The translations under genes were made by a program, and so were the position numbers. A stretch of 64,000 nt of DNA from Pyrococcus furiosus DSM 3638. Its GTDB lineage: Archaea > Methanobacteriota_B > Thermococci > Thermococcales > Thermococcaceae. Position 1 is the stretch's first letter, and every line of letters begins with the position of its first letter. Positions 56,546 to 64,000 of the stretch are shown here, in pieces. Where the stretch lies: the NCBI RefSeq assembly GCF_000007305.1, contig NC_003413.1, positions 496,001 to 560,000 of the forward strand, in the 5' to 3' direction. Below the pieces are notes generated by a model. It was not told the origin of the DNA and did not search any database. It saw only the letters and a list, made by a program, of their open reading frames with translations.

Positions 56546-57324
56546 GATACTGTCAGGATAACTGGGGTATCACCTCTTGAAGCCATTCAGTCACATCACC
56601 AGGCGGTCCACCAAACCGAGAATGAATTCTAACAAAATTATACCAGAATGAAAACAGAAAAACAAACCTGTGAACCCTCCTCCAGTCTCTAGCCCTGAAG
56701 TTATTCCAGAAACGCTTTGTTCTCTCTTTAACAGTCCTAAACCAGCGCTCAACACAGTTCCTCGGCCCGAAAGTCACATGCAGATAATCCAGCCCGAGAG
56801 ATTTAAACGCTGATTTATACCACGGCCCTTTGTCAACCAGGAAAATTGGCTGTCCCTCGCAGGATTTCAAAACAACTAGAATGAAGTCCCTGGCAATCCA
56901 CCAGTTCCTAACGCTTGTAATCCATACTGCTAGGATTTCTTTGCTCTCAACGTCGATTGCAGCCCAGAGAAATCTCTTCTGGCCGTTGATCTTTATCACT
57001 GTCTCGTCAATTGCGATGAAGTTTCTCTGTTTTTTGACTGCGAGGATTTTCGGCTGGTAAACTGCTTTCGCGAATTTTTGGACTGTTTCCCAGACTGTTG
57101 TGTGGCTGATTTCGAGGATTGTTCCTACCTGTCTGTAACTTAGTCCGTGCAGGTACAGGTTTATTGCCCTGGTTTTCTTTTTTGCTGGGATTTTGTTCCG
57201 GCGAAAGGTTTTTAAGACTGAAACCAGTAAGTAGATAATGGTTTCAGTCCTCATTTCTCTCCCCTTTTCTGAAGAGGTATCAGAAACTTAAACCTAACGT
57301 CCCACTGCTTATCCTGACAGTGTC
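56546..57324 (-). mobile_element. IS6-family insertion sequence (779 bp, ISPfu type)
   Basis: Ends carry inverted repeats GATACTGTCAGGATAA (56546-56561) and its near complement (57309-57324, 15 of 16 matching). One transposase gene fills the element. Size, ends and 8-bp duplication match the IS6-like ISPfu elements of P. furiosus. Joining the flanks restores a 20-bp palindrome, CCTGTTCTCCCGAGAACAGG (56532-56545 with 57334-57339), so the element sits inside it. Confidence 0.93.
56553..57254 (-). CDS. IS6-family DDE transposase
   Basis: 233 residues. N-terminal HTH (LHGLSYRQVGTILEISHTTV) and an RNase H-like core with IAIDETVIKI, LVDKGPWYKSAF and NCVERWFRTVKERTKRF, giving the D-D-E residues. 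The reading frame is complete, so the element is probably active. Confidence 0.94.
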   Translation of the reverse strand: MRTETIIYLLVSVLKTFRRNKIPAKKKTRAINLYLHGLSYRQVGTILEISHTTVWETVQKFAKAVYQPKILAVKKQRNFIAIDETVIKINGQKRFLWAAIDVESKEILAVWITSVRNWWIARDFILVVLKSCEGQPIFLVDKGPWYKSAFKSLGLDYLHVTFGPRNCVERWFRTVKERTKRFWNNFRARDWRRVHRFVFLFSFWYNFVRIHSRFGGPPGDVTEWLQEVIPQLS

Positions 57325-57333
57325 TCTCCCGAG
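57325..57333. repeat. Right direct repeat of the IS6-type element
   Basis: TCTCCCGAG, matching 56537-56545 exactly. Confidence 0.85.
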
Positions 57334-57340
57334 AACAGGA

Positions 57341-57679
57341 AACCTTTTATATCTCTTTTACTGTCCTTTTAAGAACATAGGAGCATAGACAATTTATTTG
57401 GGAATACACTGAAGTTTGGAAAATAGCCTTTGAGCAAAAAATATTATGGGAACTATAAAAAAAGGCTATAAGTTGAGGAATTTAGTTCTAGTTCTCAGGC
57501 TTACTGAAGGATTAAGAGAGATAATGAAGGTAGCCAAGGAGTTCAGGGAAAGCATACAATTTACTATATCTCATACTAAAGGGTTAGACTTTTAGAAGAC
57601 AAAGTAATTAAGAAAAGAGTTTTATGGAGGGATTGAGACTGATAGAGGTTAGAAATTGTTTAAATAGAAAAAGTTAATG
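57341..57679 (+). other. Decayed region between the IS6 element and Argonaute
   Basis: Right of the IS a promoter-like AACCTTTTATATCTC (57341-57355) is followed by frames that look like one broken coding sequence: an open stretch reading RQFIWEYTEVWKIAFEQKIL up to a stop at about 57459, continued in another frame by a 49-codon ORF (57446-57595, MGTIKKGYKLRNLVLVLRL). No complete gene is visible. It may be the remnant of the gene controlled by the palindrome that the IS split. Confidence 0.4.
57446..57595 (+). CDS. Short ORF of uncertain status
   Basis: 49 codons from ATG to TAG, predicted largely helical (REIMKVAKEFRESIQF). There is no ribosome-binding site worth the name. It may be the C-terminal part of a decayed gene (see the surrounding region) rather than a gene of its own. 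Confidence 0.25.
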   Translation: MGTIKKGYKLRNLVLVLRLTEGLREIMKVAKEFRESIQFTISHTKGLDF

Positions 57680-59992
57680 TCAAACAAAATACAAAAATCC
57701 CTCAGCAAGGAACTCTTCTTTTATTTTCCATTCATTTCTGATTGCATTTGCAAACTTGTGAGCATAGTGAACGGGTGCTGGCAACCGCATATCAGCAGAA
57801 ATACTCCCATAGTTAAGACGAGTTAAAATGAAGATATCTAAGACGTCCTGTCTAGTGATACTCTGCTTCTCGACTTTTCCATTCTTAATTATCCTCTTTT
57901 TGGCTAACTTTATTGGTATTGGTGTTCCTTTAGCTTGTTTGAGCTTATGGGGGATTAGGTATATTGCACCACCTAGGTTAAAGTACATTTTCATATTAGC
58001 AAAGGCTCTCACAGGGTGATTTTTTATCACGTCCATCGTGACCACCTCAATATCAAACATCTCGGAAATATACTTGAGCCCTTCTTCTTCGTTATTAGTA
58101 ATTCTTCCATCTCTTAGAAGTAGTATTTTCTTATTATCTAGCTTAATATTGAACTCTTTAAATTTATCAACCATTTCTTTGAAAAACTCATTCATGTCAA
58201 CTGATTCTCCTCTTTGTTCACCAATTTTAATTGGGACAATTTTTCGTATGTAACCTTGAGAGTCAAACATTACGGCACTACCACCTATATATCCCTCAGA
58301 ACGCTTCATGGGAGCAACATCAATTCCAATGATGTAGTCATAATTGAACCTGTAATCTAGCACATAATACTTTACTCCAAGTTTAGATAATACTTGAAAA
58401 AGTAAGTTGTGTCTGACAAATAGATCAAGTCGATTTCTATCGTATTTGTCTCTTTTATTTTTTAAAGTATCTTCGTTAACCACTTGAGATATTACATTTA
58501 AATTAAAGAGTCTCCTTTTAATTTCCTCAAACTTCTCAGATGAAAGTTTATTTCTTGCAGCTATAAAGGCTAGGCCTAGTTCTTTTCCTTTCATGAAACT
58601 AGATACCTGCTCCACAACTTCTATAATACCTTTGTCAGAGTTTAAATCTTCAGTTATAACCTTTTCTTTCCCACGAAAGTCTAAAAAGGGTAATCCTATT
58701 TCATTTGTTGACCTTGCTTTTTTGGCAAGACTATTGTATTTTTTGGCAAGACTATAGTACATGCTCTTTACTAACTCCCTGAATTCATTAGTTGCAAAAT
58801 TTTGAATGTCGGCAAGAAGTCCTGAATCTAGAATTATAAACATTGGTATCTCCCGTATTTTTCTGAACTTTTCTGGAACTTCATAAGGCAATATAACTGG
58901 ATATTTTCGTGAATAATTCGTCCAAAGTAGTAATTGAGATTTTTGAACATTTAATTGAGAAATTGGTACACTGTTCCCTTTGTCATCTCTAACCCTTATT
59001 TTGTTTTCCAATTCTTGTGCAATTTTTTCTACTTCAATTTCACTTAATGATTTGTCTATAATGTCACTATCAACTTCTGCAAGGATGTTTTCTAAAAGCT
59101 CTTTACGTTCTTCTGGCATCAGTTTTGTATATTCTAAAATTTCTTTCGCCACGTCACTTTCTAATTGTTCGGCGTTATAAGTTGGGACAACTAATTGGGG
59201 CAAGAGATATATCTTGTAATTTTTGTTTTTCTTTATTTTAGATGCAAATTTCGCTAGAATTGCAGGTTGTTTTAAATCAACTTGGCCAAATTTTCTATAA
59301 AACTCTAATTTAGCTTCTGGAGTATTCCAATATCTTTCAATATGATAATTATACCAGTACTTTACTATTTCTTGATTATGATCAAGTTTTGGTTTTTTAG
59401 TATACTCTTCAAAGCAAGGCTTATAAACAGTTTTAAGTGGTGACGCAATGTCCTTCAGCATTAAATTTTCCTTGTGAGTCATTAAAAACTCTTCAAGCTC
59501 TTTAGGGTCTTTGTTTACAAGCTCCCACAGTGTTTTCATTGATTGTATTTGATGAATTATATGAATTACTAAATAAAAATCTTCATCATGCTTTATCACA
59601 CTCATCTCAACGCTTGGAATGACCTTATAATCCCCAAAAGTTTTTGGTTTTCTAAACTTCCTAAGAAGTTTCGATAATTCATATTCACCTATTCCATTCT
59701 CCTTCAACAATCTTAAGACAAGTTTACTCTGATAGTCATTACGCAATTCCGAGAATGATATTTCACCCTCGGGAATAAATTCTCCCTCATATTCAAGCTC
59801 TTTTGTGGTGGCAATAATCAGATTCTCTGGATCAATAACAATACCAACGTTTTCATATGCAAGGCGATAAATAGAATATCCCTCTTTTTGAAGTTCTTCC
59901 TCTGGGTCATTAAAGAGCCTATATACATATATTTTATCTGGAATTATTTTTTTATTTATCTTTACCAGATTAATAACAACTTTCGCTTTCAT
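57680..59992 (-). CDS. ago: Argonaute (PfAgo), DNA-guided endonuclease
   Basis: 770 residues, N, PAZ (about 152-275), MID (about 362-544) and PIWI (545-770) domains as in the known PfAgo structure. The catalytic tetrad is in place: Asp558 in IIGIDVAP, the glutamate finger in GEQRGESVD, Asp628 in LLLRDGRI and His745 in PVHYAHKF. PfAgo uses short 5'-phosphorylated DNA guides to cut DNA and lowers plasmid transformation. No nuclease or helicase partner gene lies beside it. GGTGAT precedes the ATG and a TATA box lies at 60025-60034. Confidence 0.97.
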   Translation of the reverse strand: MKAKVVINLVKINKKIIPDKIYVYRLFNDPEEELQKEGYSIYRLAYENVGIVIDPENLIIATTKELEYEGEFIPEGEISFSELRNDYQSKLVLRLLKENGIGEYELSKLLRKFRKPKTFGDYKVIPSVEMSVIKHDEDFYLVIHIIHQIQSMKTLWELVNKDPKELEEFLMTHKENLMLKDIASPLKTVYKPCFEEYTKKPKLDHNQEIVKYWYNYHIERYWNTPEAKLEFYRKFGQVDLKQPAILAKFASKIKKNKNYKIYLLPQLVVPTYNAEQLESDVAKEILEYTKLMPEERKELLENILAEVDSDIIDKSLSEIEVEKIAQELENKIRVRDDKGNSVPISQLNVQKSQLLLWTNYSRKYPVILPYEVPEKFRKIREIPMFIILDSGLLADIQNFATNEFRELVKSMYYSLAKKYNSLAKKARSTNEIGLPFLDFRGKEKVITEDLNSDKGIIEVVEQVSSFMKGKELGLAFIAARNKLSSEKFEEIKRRLFNLNVISQVVNEDTLKNKRDKYDRNRLDLFVRHNLLFQVLSKLGVKYYVLDYRFNYDYIIGIDVAPMKRSEGYIGGSAVMFDSQGYIRKIVPIKIGEQRGESVDMNEFFKEMVDKFKEFNIKLDNKKILLLRDGRITNNEEEGLKYISEMFDIEVVTMDVIKNHPVRAFANMKMYFNLGGAIYLIPHKLKQAKGTPIPIKLAKKRIIKNGKVEKQSITRQDVLDIFILTRLNYGSISADMRLPAPVHYAHKFANAIRNEWKIKEEFLAEGFLYFV

Positions 59993-60024
59993 ATTATCAC
60001 CAAGTGATTACAATTAATATCATA

Positions 60025-60034
60025 CTATTTAAAA
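60025..60034 (-). promoter_or_regulatory. TATA box of the Argonaute gene
   Basis: TTTTAAATAG on the minus strand, centre about 38 bp before the ATG, predicting a leader of about 12 nucleotides. Confidence 0.6.
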
Positions 60035-60141
60035 TTTAAAGCTTTCATGATATTTTTTTGGAATTATGAGGATTTTGAAGTTCTCCTAAAAGTTATCCTA
60101 AATATCATAAGTTTCTTGATCGTACCCAAGAAAATAATCTC

Positions 60142-60148
60142 AAAAAAA
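60142..60148 (-). terminator. T-run downstream of tRNA-Arg
   Basis: Seven Ts on the minus strand 15 bp beyond the CCA, with a second run of five Ts (60153-60157) closer to the tRNA. Archaeal transcription stops in such T-runs. Confidence 0.5.
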
Positions 60149-60162
60149 GTCTAAAAAGAACT

Positions 60163-60240
60163 TGGCGGACCGGCGGGGATTTGAACCCCGGACCTGCGGC
60201 TTAGGAGGCCGCCGCCCTATCCTGGCTAGGCTACCGGTCC
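60163..60240 (-). tRNA. trnR: tRNA-Arg (CCU)
   Basis: Acceptor GGACCGG (60240-60234) pairs with CCGGTCC (60173-60167). Anticodon stem GCGGC/GCCGC encloses CTCCTAA, anticodon CCT at 60205-60203. T arm CGGGG-TTCAAAT-CCCCG. CCA is encoded (60165-60163). A TATA-like TTTAAAAAT is present about 30 bp upstream (60268-60277). No intron. Confidence 0.97.
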
Positions 60241-60871
60241 ATACTCGAAACTCTATGCTTATTAAGAATTTTTAAACCTTGCGGTGAGATTGGCAAGATA
60301 ACATTATAGGTAGGGAGCGGCCCCCACGTATTTCAACACTTTTCTGATAACAGCTTAAGATCCAGCTCTTCTGCGATCTCCTGGGAGGTATATAGGACTA
60401 TCTTCTCGTCCATTACCATATCTATTACTTTTCCTTTTCGGATTTATTGCAGTCTTTATCAATGCTTTTCTTGTAAGGGCAAGCAAAATATAAAGGTCTT
60501 TGATCAATAACTTGACACCAGAGAGAAGTTTTAATCTGCTTTATTCAAACTTCAACCATAGTAATGTTTTTTGGTGAGAACCTTGATTCAAAGCCCCAAA
60601 ATCCTCTAATTCCCACACTAATCATCCCCACTCCTCAATTCTTTTTTCAATCGTCTCTCTCAAAAGATTTAGCTCTTCCTCCCTGTTGATGAACATTAAT
60701 ATGGTCAAAACCTACAGTTCCGAGGCTTATGTATACAATTCTGATCTGAATCCTTTAAAATTGCGAATACGAGCGAATTAAACGAATTGTATATTGTCAA
60801 ACCTCCCTTTGTATACAGAATAGGGAAAAGAGAAGAAATTGAAGAAGAGCGCTCAGCTTCTACAGGGGTGA
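60241..60871 (-). other. Intergenic region with gene relics
   Basis: 631 bp without an intact gene. On the minus strand an ATG at 60696 opens 24 codons reading MFINREEELNLLRETIEKRI and stopping at 60622, the N-terminal signature of the archaeal AAA-type ATPase family, then stops and frameshifts follow. A later minus-strand stretch (about 60343-60440) reads MVMDEKIVLYTSQEIAEELD, which might be a piece of a PIN-type protein. Three TGTATA motifs (60730, 60788, 60810) lie upstream of the ATPase relic. Nothing else is recognisable. Confidence 0.5.
60622..60696 (-). pseudogene. Relic of an archaeal ATPase gene
   Basis: 24 codons that match the start of the Thermococcales archaeal ATPase family (FINREEEL), ended by TGA at 60624-60622. 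The P-loop and everything after are missing or unreadable. Confidence 0.5.
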
Positions 60872-62308
60872 TTATGTTTCTTTGATTTTATTTGTGGTGG
60901 TGATGCATAAGTTTGTTTCTGGGTTGCAGGGTGGTGTTGGGGTTTTGCCGTCAGTAATGACACCGAACACGAGTGGAACCTCAACTTTGGGCCCACTCTC
61001 CCCAACTTTAACATTCAAAATACTGTACATAGCATAACAATCCCTTCTAGGCTTAATATCGACGCTATATTTTGCATATGATGCTACATTCATGTATTTA
61101 TAGAATCCAAATGTCAAGCTTAATGCACTTGCAAGCCTTCCAAGAGTTGGACTAATACTCGAGAGATACCTACCACCAGCATAACCAATCGGGATACTCA
61201 AGCTGGAAGTGGAAGAGAATGAATAACTTTGAGATTGTTTAATATAAATAGCATCCTCCCAGTCTCCAGTATTGCTAATCCACGTCCTCTTCCACTCCGC
61301 TTCCTTTGGGAGGCTCCAGATGTTGGGAGTTGTAGTAATCCTCGGAGGATTATTCCCATTAGACTCTGTAAAGTAAATCCCCCTTGTAGAAGACTCCCTT
61401 ATTGTGTATTCCCCAGTGCTGTGTATTTTGACTGGATATGTCTGCGCAATTTCTATCCACACGTACTCCCTGGCAAGTTTATCATAAGCAGGAACCTTGG
61501 AATGAACTATAATATACTCAACCCTAATACTAAGATAACGCTCCCAAGTGTCTGAATCAACCACCAAAGGCCCTTTAGACTGGTAACTTATATATAACGC
61601 TTGTCCTTCAAACTTATGCCCCTTGGATACGCTGAGCACTGTGAAAGGACCAACATCAATCCCAATCGTCCAGTAACTATAAGTACTACTACTAAGAGAT
61701 AAATCCCAGGCAAAGTATACTTCTTCTGCCACGTTATTCTCTATTTTTAGCCCCGTTATTGTTATCCATTCGTCAAAGGTTTTTGTTTTTGCGTTGCTTT
61801 CAAAGTGGAAATCCCAGTTGGGGCTTAAGCAGTACCTCCCTCCAAAGTCGATCCAACCATTTGGGCATGAGGACTGGGCTTGGTAACTCCCTTTTAAGTT
61901 TAAGTCTTTTAAGTTTAAGTCCTCTTCATTCTCAAGCCTAATCCTACTTGCGGTAATACTCTTAACTCCTAACTTTCCATCTGGGGTAATGTATAGGATT
62001 AGTGGGGTTGGAGGTGCGTAAAGGGCTTCTCCGGATGTCGAAAGCTTTCCTACCCACTCTTCTCTAGGAACTTTAACGAAAACTGGGAAAATGCCCCCTG
62101 CTTTTCCCCTTTTTAAGACTTTAATGCTTCCATTGGGGAGTGGGTAATAGATAGTGTAATTTCCAGAGCCTTCGATCTTGTAGACATCGTAGCCCAGTAT
62201 TCTGGTTATCGAATCTTCATTGCTCGCCAAATAATTCAGAGCATTTACCATGTTCCCACTTAAGAATATCAACAATAGGACTCTAACTAAGAATTTTCTT
62301 CTGGACAT
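60872..62308 (-). CDS. Secreted protein of unknown function
   Basis: 478 residues. Signal peptide with basic start (MSRRKFLVRVLLLIFLSGN) and then a long beta-rich, Ser/Tyr-rich extracellular sequence. Cysteines are few (CPNG, CLSP, CYAM and CNPETNLC near the end) and could form disulfides. I do not recognise the family. It has no membrane anchor besides the signal peptide. An IS982-type element lies about 50 bp upstream of its start and may have displaced or altered its promoter. Confidence 0.72.
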   Translation of the reverse strand: MSRRKFLVRVLLLIFLSGNMVNALNYLASNEDSITRILGYDVYKIEGSGNYTIYYPLPNGSIKVLKRGKAGGIFPVFVKVPREEWVGKLSTSGEALYAPPTPLILYITPDGKLGVKSITASRIRLENEEDLNLKDLNLKGSYQAQSSCPNGWIDFGGRYCLSPNWDFHFESNAKTKTFDEWITITGLKIENNVAEEVYFAWDLSLSSSTYSYWTIGIDVGPFTVLSVSKGHKFEGQALYISYQSKGPLVVDSDTWERYLSIRVEYIIVHSKVPAYDKLAREYVWIEIAQTYPVKIHSTGEYTIRESSTRGIYFTESNGNNPPRITTTPNIWSLPKEAEWKRTWISNTGDWEDAIYIKQSQSYSFSSTSSLSIPIGYAGGRYLSSISPTLGRLASALSLTFGFYKYMNVASYAKYSVDIKPRRDCYAMYSILNVKVGESGPKVEVPLVFGVITDGKTPTPPCNPETNLCITTTNKIKET

Positions 62309-62356
62309 AGTGTATTCACCAAATCATGAATAGTAATAAAACTACATAAAACTTTT

Positions 62357-63290
62357 ACCCTAGTTCCCATCAGGTCGTTAGAATTATTAAGTACTTAAAT
62401 TTTTTGATTGGTTGGTGGTTGTTATGAACTTTCAGCAGGAAATCCTGATCATAAAATCCGAAATCTATCCGATAGTCAGCAAACACTACCCGAAAAACAC
62501 TCGCAGGGAAGTAATCAGCCTCTACGACCTGATAACCTTCGCAATACTAGCCCACCTGCACTTCGGAGGAGTTTACAAACACGCTTACGGAGCCCTAATC
62601 GAGGAAATGAAACTGTTCCCCAAAATCAGGTACAACAAACTAACAGAACGCTTGAACAGGCACGAAAAACTTCTGCTCCTAGCGCAGGAAGAATTATTCA
62701 AAAAACACGCCAGAGAATACGTTAGAATACTGGACTCAAAACCCATTCAGACCAAGGAGTTGGCCAGAAAAAACAGGAAGGATAAGGAGGGTTCTTCAGA
62801 AATCATCTCTGAAAAGCCCGCAGTTGGGTTTGTTCCCTCTAAAAAAAGTTTTACTATGGGTACAAGCTGACCTGTTACTCTGATGGGAACCTGTTGGCTT
62901 TGCTGTCCGTTGATCCGGCAAACAAGCATGATGTGAGTGTTGTCAGGGAAAAGTTCTGGGTGATTGTTGAGGAGTTTTCCGGCTGTTTTCTGTTTTTGGA
63001 TAAGGGTTACGTTAGTAGAGAACTTCAGGAGGAATTCCTGAAGTTTGGCGTTGTTTACACGCCGGTGAAGCGGGAGAATCAGGTTAGTAATCTGGAGGAG
63101 AAGAAGTTTTACAAGTACTTGTCTGACTTTCGCAGAAGGATTGAGACTTTGTTTTCGAAGTTTTCTGAGTTTCTTCTGAGGCCGAGCAGGAGTGTTAGTT
63201 TGAGGGGGTTAGCTGTCAGGATTTTAGGGGCGATTCTGGCCGTGAATCTGGACAGATTATACAACTTCACAGATGGTGGGAACTAGGGTT
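62357..63290 (+). mobile_element. IS982-family insertion sequence (about 934 bp, ISPfu3-like)
   Basis: Ends are ACCCTAGTTCCCA (62357-62369) and its complement TGGGAACTAGGGT (63277-63289). The flanks carry a 9-bp direct repeat AAAACTTTT (62348-62356 and 63291-63299), so the target duplication is intact. Element length and the transposase sequence match IS982-type ISPfu3 as I remember it. The transposase frame is broken once. Confidence 0.88.
62424..63286 (+). pseudogene. IS982-family transposase with a frameshift in a poly-A run
   Basis: The first frame (MNFQQEILIIKSEIYP from ATG 62424) runs to a TGA at 62868-62870 and the second frame picks up as FYYGYKLTCYSDGNLLALLS and continues to 63286. 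The break is at seven A's (62841-62847); an eighth A would join both parts into 287 residues, the usual IS982 length. Conserved acids occur in the second part (LFLDKGYVSRELQEEF). Either the gene is dead, or transcriptional or ribosomal slippage on the A-run makes the full enzyme. Confidence 0.85.
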
Positions 63291-63321
63291 AAAACTTTTT
63301 GATCGTCAATTAATCATAATA

Positions 63322-63453
63322 ATGGCAAAAGTTTACTTAGTGGATTATTATGCCACTTATGATCTTTTCATAGGGGTTAGTATGGAAAACCATATCAAGA
63401 TATTGAAGGACATGAAGTGGGGGGTAAGAAATGGTTCGTGTTACGCTCGTTAA
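63322..63453 (+). CDS. Short ORF overlapping the thyX start
   Basis: 43 codons (MAKVYLVDYYATYDLFIGVS) ending at a TAA inside the first codons of thyX in another frame. No homology recognised; it could be a leader peptide or chance. Confidence 0.25.
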   Translation: MAKVYLVDYYATYDLFIGVSMENHIKILKDMKWGVRNGSCYAR

Positions 63454-64000
63454 CTATACAAAGAGGCCCTTAGAAACAATAACTTGGGCTGCCCTTATAA
63501 GCTATTGGGGGGAATGGAGCACGGAATCATTTGAAAGGATAAGTGAGAATGATGTAGAAAAGCATCTCCCTCGGATATTGGGTTATGGTCATGAGAGCAT
63601 TTTGGAGCATGCAACGTTTACTTTCTCAATCGAAGGTTGTAGTAGGGTTTGTACTCATCAACTTGTGAGGCATAGAATAGCCAGCTACACCCAGCAAAGC
63701 CAGCGTTACATTGTTCTTGACGAGGAGAACGTTGAGGAAACGTTTGTAATTCCTGAATCGATAAAGAAAGATAGAGAGCTTTATGAAAAATGGAAGAAGG
63801 TCATGGCTGAGACAATAAGCCTTTACAAGGAGAGCATAAATAGGGGAGTTCACCAGGAAGATGCTCGATTCATTCTTCCTCAAGCTGTGAAAACGAAGAT
63901 AATTGTGACGATGAACTTGAGAGAATTGAAGCACTTCTTTGGCCTTAGACTATGTGAAAGGGCTCAATGGGAGATTAGGGAAGTTGCATGGAAGATGTTA
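63431..64000 (+). CDS. thyX: FAD-dependent thymidylate synthase ThyX, N-terminal part
   Basis: 190 codons from ATG 63431, open to the right edge, so the C-terminus is missing. The ThyX motif RHRIASYTQQSQR near residue 78 is intact, as is the dUMP-binding region ILGYGHESILEHATFTF. The enzyme methylates dUMP with methylene-tetrahydrofolate and FAD. Upstream AT-rich DNA directly follows the IS982 element, so promoter sequence may have been altered by the insertion. Confidence 0.95.
   Translation, partial: MVRVTLVNYTKRPLETITWAALISYWGEWSTESFERISENDVEKHLPRILGYGHESILEHATFTFSIEGCSRVCTHQLVRHRIASYTQQSQRYIVLDEENVEETFVIPESIKKDRELYEKWKKVMAETISLYKESINRGVHQEDARFILPQAVKTKIIVTMNLRELKHFFGLRLCERAQWEIREVAWKML

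Noticed and set aside
60343-60440. PIN-type toxin gene
   Set aside because: Only a short segment resembles a PIN protein, with stops and shifts around it; too weak to name as a gene.

Overview
The window looks like the chromosome of a hyperthermophilic archaeon of the order Thermococcales, and almost certainly Pyrococcus furiosus. Evidence for this is a reverse gyrase, TrmBL2, MinD, ADP-forming acyl-CoA synthetase beside indolepyruvate ferredoxin oxidoreductase, inteins in MCM and topoisomerase I, and a 770-residue Argonaute whose catalytic histidine falls at residue 745 as in PfAgo. The DNA is about 40% GC with TATA-type archaeal promoters. GC-rich islands mark the structured RNAs (two tRNAs and at least one further island). 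Species assignment and remembered locus names rest on recognition of the proteins, not on a search.

Layout. 1-12 kb is information processing: a translation and replication block (aIF2-beta, MCM with intein, GINS, GPN GTPase, MinD), ribosomal protein S6e behind a structured leader, and transcription factor TFE. 12-22 kb is a DNA-topology block: tRNA-Lys, a DUF460 protein, topoisomerase I with intein, reverse gyrase and the chromatin protein TrmBL2. 22.5-30 kb is a tightly packed minus-strand block with RNA modification (Taw2, TmcA), THEP1 and a BtuCD/FecCD-type ABC pair. 30-35 kb holds two class III signal-peptide (pilin-like) genes, one frameshifted, two large membrane proteins (one GT39-like), a MazG-like protein and a DNA glycosylase. 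36-46 kb has MBF1, an aminotransferase with an alanine-type symporter, a MoxR/DUF58 membrane operon, an MFS transporter and a second aminotransferase. 46-49.4 kb is a cell-division and segregation block (Cgi121, an RHH regulator, FtsZ, a ParA and its likely partner). 49.3-55.8 kb is a cobalt/nickel ECF transporter (CbiMNQO) divergent from the acdA-iorA-iorB operon, which together would convert aryl pyruvates to aryl acids with ATP formation.

55.8-63.4 kb is accessory. It carries a Tfx regulator, a box C/D sRNA, an IS6-type element with intact direct repeats inserted in the middle of a palindrome, decayed reading frames, the Argonaute gene, tRNA-Arg, a relic of an archaeal ATPase, a secreted protein of unknown function and an IS982-type element with a frameshifted transposase. 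The window ends inside thyX.

The most notable items are the stand-alone Argonaute in an IS-flanked region next to a tRNA, two well-formed box C/D guide RNAs (one with both guides fitting neighbouring sites in 23S domain IV), two structured RNA elements around rps6e, a membrane-anchored cell-wall-binding/HTH protein, duplicated operators around the cbi promoter, and the frameshifts in a pilin-like gene and in a transposase.
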